Below are positions 50,587-52,500 of a DNA stretch of 52,500 nucleotides, piece after piece. The number at the start of each line of letters is the position of its first letter. Within the stretch, counting starts at the first letter, position 1. Origin of the DNA: Glandiceps talaboti (taxonomy: Eukaryota; Hemichordata; Enteropneusta; Spengelidae); assembly GCF_964340395.1 (NCBI RefSeq), contig NC_135558.1, positions 2,792,501 through 2,845,000 of the forward strand. The letters run 5' to 3'. The notes under the pieces are model-generated. The model was not told the origin of the DNA. It saw only the letters and a program-made list of their open reading frames with translations, and ran no database searches. Both the position numbers and the translations under genes were made by a program.

Positions 50587-50969
50587 AAGGCCTAAAAAAA
50601 ACAAATGTTTCGTTCCAGTTACCCGACCCTACCTAGCTTTTCACTGCCGACCCTAAACCTTTTTTTTACGAGACGTAGTCGAGAAAAAAATAACAAAATC
50701 GCAAAAAATTGTGAAGTCTCGCGAGAAATAGTGGATGCGGAAACTGACTTCAACTTAAAAAGACAAAATAAAACTACTGTTCTTCCAATCTGTAATGGCT
50801 GTACGTCTGATAGGAAGAAATAAACAACTCGGAGACCATTTGGAAAAAAATGGAAAACCTGAACTAGACACTCACAAAAAATATATATAATGAAATAAAA
50901 TAAAAAATCTACCTACCCCACCTATTCTAAAATTGAGCATAATCAGAACCACACAATTTTTTAGGCCTA
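50587..50969. mobile_element. Candidate nonautonomous DNA transposon
   Basis: The ends are AAGGCCTAAAAAAAACAAAT (from 50587) and, inverted, TTAGGCCTAAAAAATTGTGT (from 50970 backwards), sharing AGGCCTAAAAAA and a GTTC about 10 bp further in. The interior has ACCCGACCCTACCTAG-like pieces on both sides. A 72-codon frame at 50605-50823 inside it is unrecognised. A related fragment lies at 43878-43915. Confidence 0.6.
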
Positions 50970-51398
50970 AATACATACACAATTGTGTTCTGTTTTATGC
51001 ACAATATTGATATGATTATGAAAGACAATAGCCCGTGCATACCACAGAACAAACAGGCATAGAATTCTATAAGTTCGTATATGGTACAATTATGCATGAA
51101 TATTAATATTTGAATGACCGATAATAATTTTTCGTCACTTTGTTCAATAAATGGAAATTTAACTGGTGTATTTGAATAATTCATAAAAATACAGTTATGT
51201 AATCAGTAAACTGTCAAATGAGAAAATAAGGTGATTTTCGATATTTCGTTAATGAAGTGTGAATGCAAACATCCTTGGCTTGACAACTTGACAGCTGAAT
51301 TACCCATGGGGCATTTGAAAGAACGTGTCAGAGAATGGACATTTATTATAATATGTATGCAGATCCTTACACACATACAGACACACAGACACAGACAT

Positions 51399-51429
<31 letters not shown>

Positions 51430-51869
51430 CATATATATGTATACAATGATATATTTGTTTATATGTGTATATAACATAGAGTATATTTTCTATATTAACA
51501 TAAATCCGTCGTTCTGATTGGACTAAACCTCAACCTGGCAGTGGTAAAATATTGCTATTATTATTGCTATACCAGTTGAGTATATATATATATATATTGT
51601 GTCGCTGCGTGACTGTATTATGTTTATACCTGTGCCTATGCATAATAGAGTTATGGTTCATAGTTAGAGAGTACATAAATATACATATGGGTTATGTAGG
51701 ATATGACACCAGTAATACAATAAAGACTAGAGTGTTCATCAACAGATGTCATCATCAAAGTGACTAACATGGCGATTGATGTTTAAAATTTTAGGTTCTT
51801 TCTTCCATTGGCATAAACTCATACATCCTCTACCATGCCACTTACTGCGCATTATATGTTAGCATTCAC
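50970..51869. other. Noncoding DNA between two transposon-like elements
   Basis: No exon is supported. It includes the GACA array at 51396-51429 and a short TA run at 51580-51597. Confidence 0.45.
51396..51429. repeat. (CAGA)n microsatellite
   Basis: About eight units after a CACAGACA-rich lead. Confidence 0.93.
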
Positions 51870-52126
51870 TGGCTCTGTTTGATACAACCACACAGAAACC
51901 AATACGACACTGTACATGCTACACTTTAAGATAGCAAGATTGTATTTATGAAATAAATTATTTAAACGTACTGCAACAGGACGCAAACGCCAATGTTCTG
52001 ATGTCTACATCTGATGTCTACATTTGATGTATGCATGGTGGCACAATTATAGCTCAGATAAAATGACGCAAAAACACTGTATTAATTTTCTCACTGGTTT
52101 CTGCGTGACTGTATCAAACAGAGCCA
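51870..52126. mobile_element. Candidate MITE with about 33-bp terminal inverted repeats
   Basis: TGGCTCTGTTTGATACAACC then ACACAGAAACCA (51870-51901) is inverted at 52095-52126 with three mismatches. The 257-bp element has no coding. The interior has two adjacent TCTGATGTCTACAT-like copies (about 52000-52024). The flanks (GCATTCAC and ATGCATG) leave the target duplication uncertain. Confidence 0.82.
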
Positions 52127-52500
52127 ATGCATGGTGACTTTAAACGGGCGGTACTAGGATAGTCTCTCACAATATAATATAGCAGACATGTCACCAACCG
52201 ATCTGTACAAATCGATTGGATAATGTACAAAGCCGCCACGGTATATTTTGCCAGCTCTAATACCATTGGATTCGTTTTTAAACTACCAGCAAACTTTTCC
52301 GTTTTGATTACATATAAACATTATGACGTGTGTCTGGTTTGTGTTCTCATTATGTCGACGAGATCTCTGTATGCGTCATATGTCAACTAACACACAAACA
52401 CACACACACACCCAGACGTCGCTTTGTATATTGACAAAACAGAGCCTACTTTGTAAACAGACTTTCAAAATGTCAGCGTCACCTCTAAAACTGACGTTAG

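Noticed and set aside
1-52500. tRNA or rRNA genes
   Set aside because: I looked for GGTTCGAATCC-type B boxes and conserved rRNA stretches by eye and found none; a covariance-model search would be needed to exclude them.

Overview
The window is AT-rich, gene-poor DNA from a multicellular animal, most likely an invertebrate with large introns. The evidence for this is split exons with spliceosomal sites, one clear voltage-gated calcium channel exon, very abundant microsatellites and several short inverted-repeat transposons. There are no bacterial-style operons, and most long open frames here are translations of simple repeats. I cannot name the species from the sequence alone. A marine invertebrate (for example a hemichordate, lancelet or mollusc) is a guess.

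Genes. (1) At the left, on the minus strand, 4212-4015 is the first coding exon of a Cav2-type voltage-gated calcium channel alpha-1 subunit. It starts at an ATG and ends with ITEW-P, just before membrane segment IS1. The bases after the exon are ATATCCTTT, the signature 5' splice site of a U12-type AT-AC intron, so the rest of the gene lies beyond the left edge. (2) Also on the minus strand, well-bordered exons at 48524-48359, about 32828-32590 and 32202-31884, plus a weak possible last exon at 31266-31161, look like parts of an Arg/Ser/Pro-rich, coiled-coil-like protein that I do not recognise. (3) Two weaker, phase-compatible minus-strand exon candidates lie at 22677-22485 and 22135-21935.

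Repeats dominate the rest. They include a 1.7 kb pentanucleotide (ATGTC) satellite open in all three plus-strand frames (35.8-37.5 kb), a 51-bp minisatellite open on both strands (16.5-17.2 kb) with decayed relatives 26 kb away, and a decayed 46-bp array (28.2-29.0 kb). There are also a 67-bp triplet (14.4 kb), a 22-bp AT-rich array (45.4-45.7 kb), an approximately 145-bp array (38.05-38.4 kb), and many mosaic microsatellites built from TA, TACA, GACA, CAAG or CACT units. Four candidate MITEs with terminal inverted repeats lie at 12.16-12.53, 24.44-24.68, 50.59-50.97 and 51.87-52.13 kb.

Regulatory-looking sequence. Ten exact CRE octamers (TGACGTCA), three CTCF-like cores and two RFX X-box motifs that are exact reverse complements of each other are scattered through the noncoding DNA. 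If the upstream minus-strand exons are not part of the channel gene, the interval from about 4.2 to 31 kb is intergenic and holds the channel promoter. If they are spliced to it, the interval is a giant intron; the reading phase would allow this, but nothing proves it.
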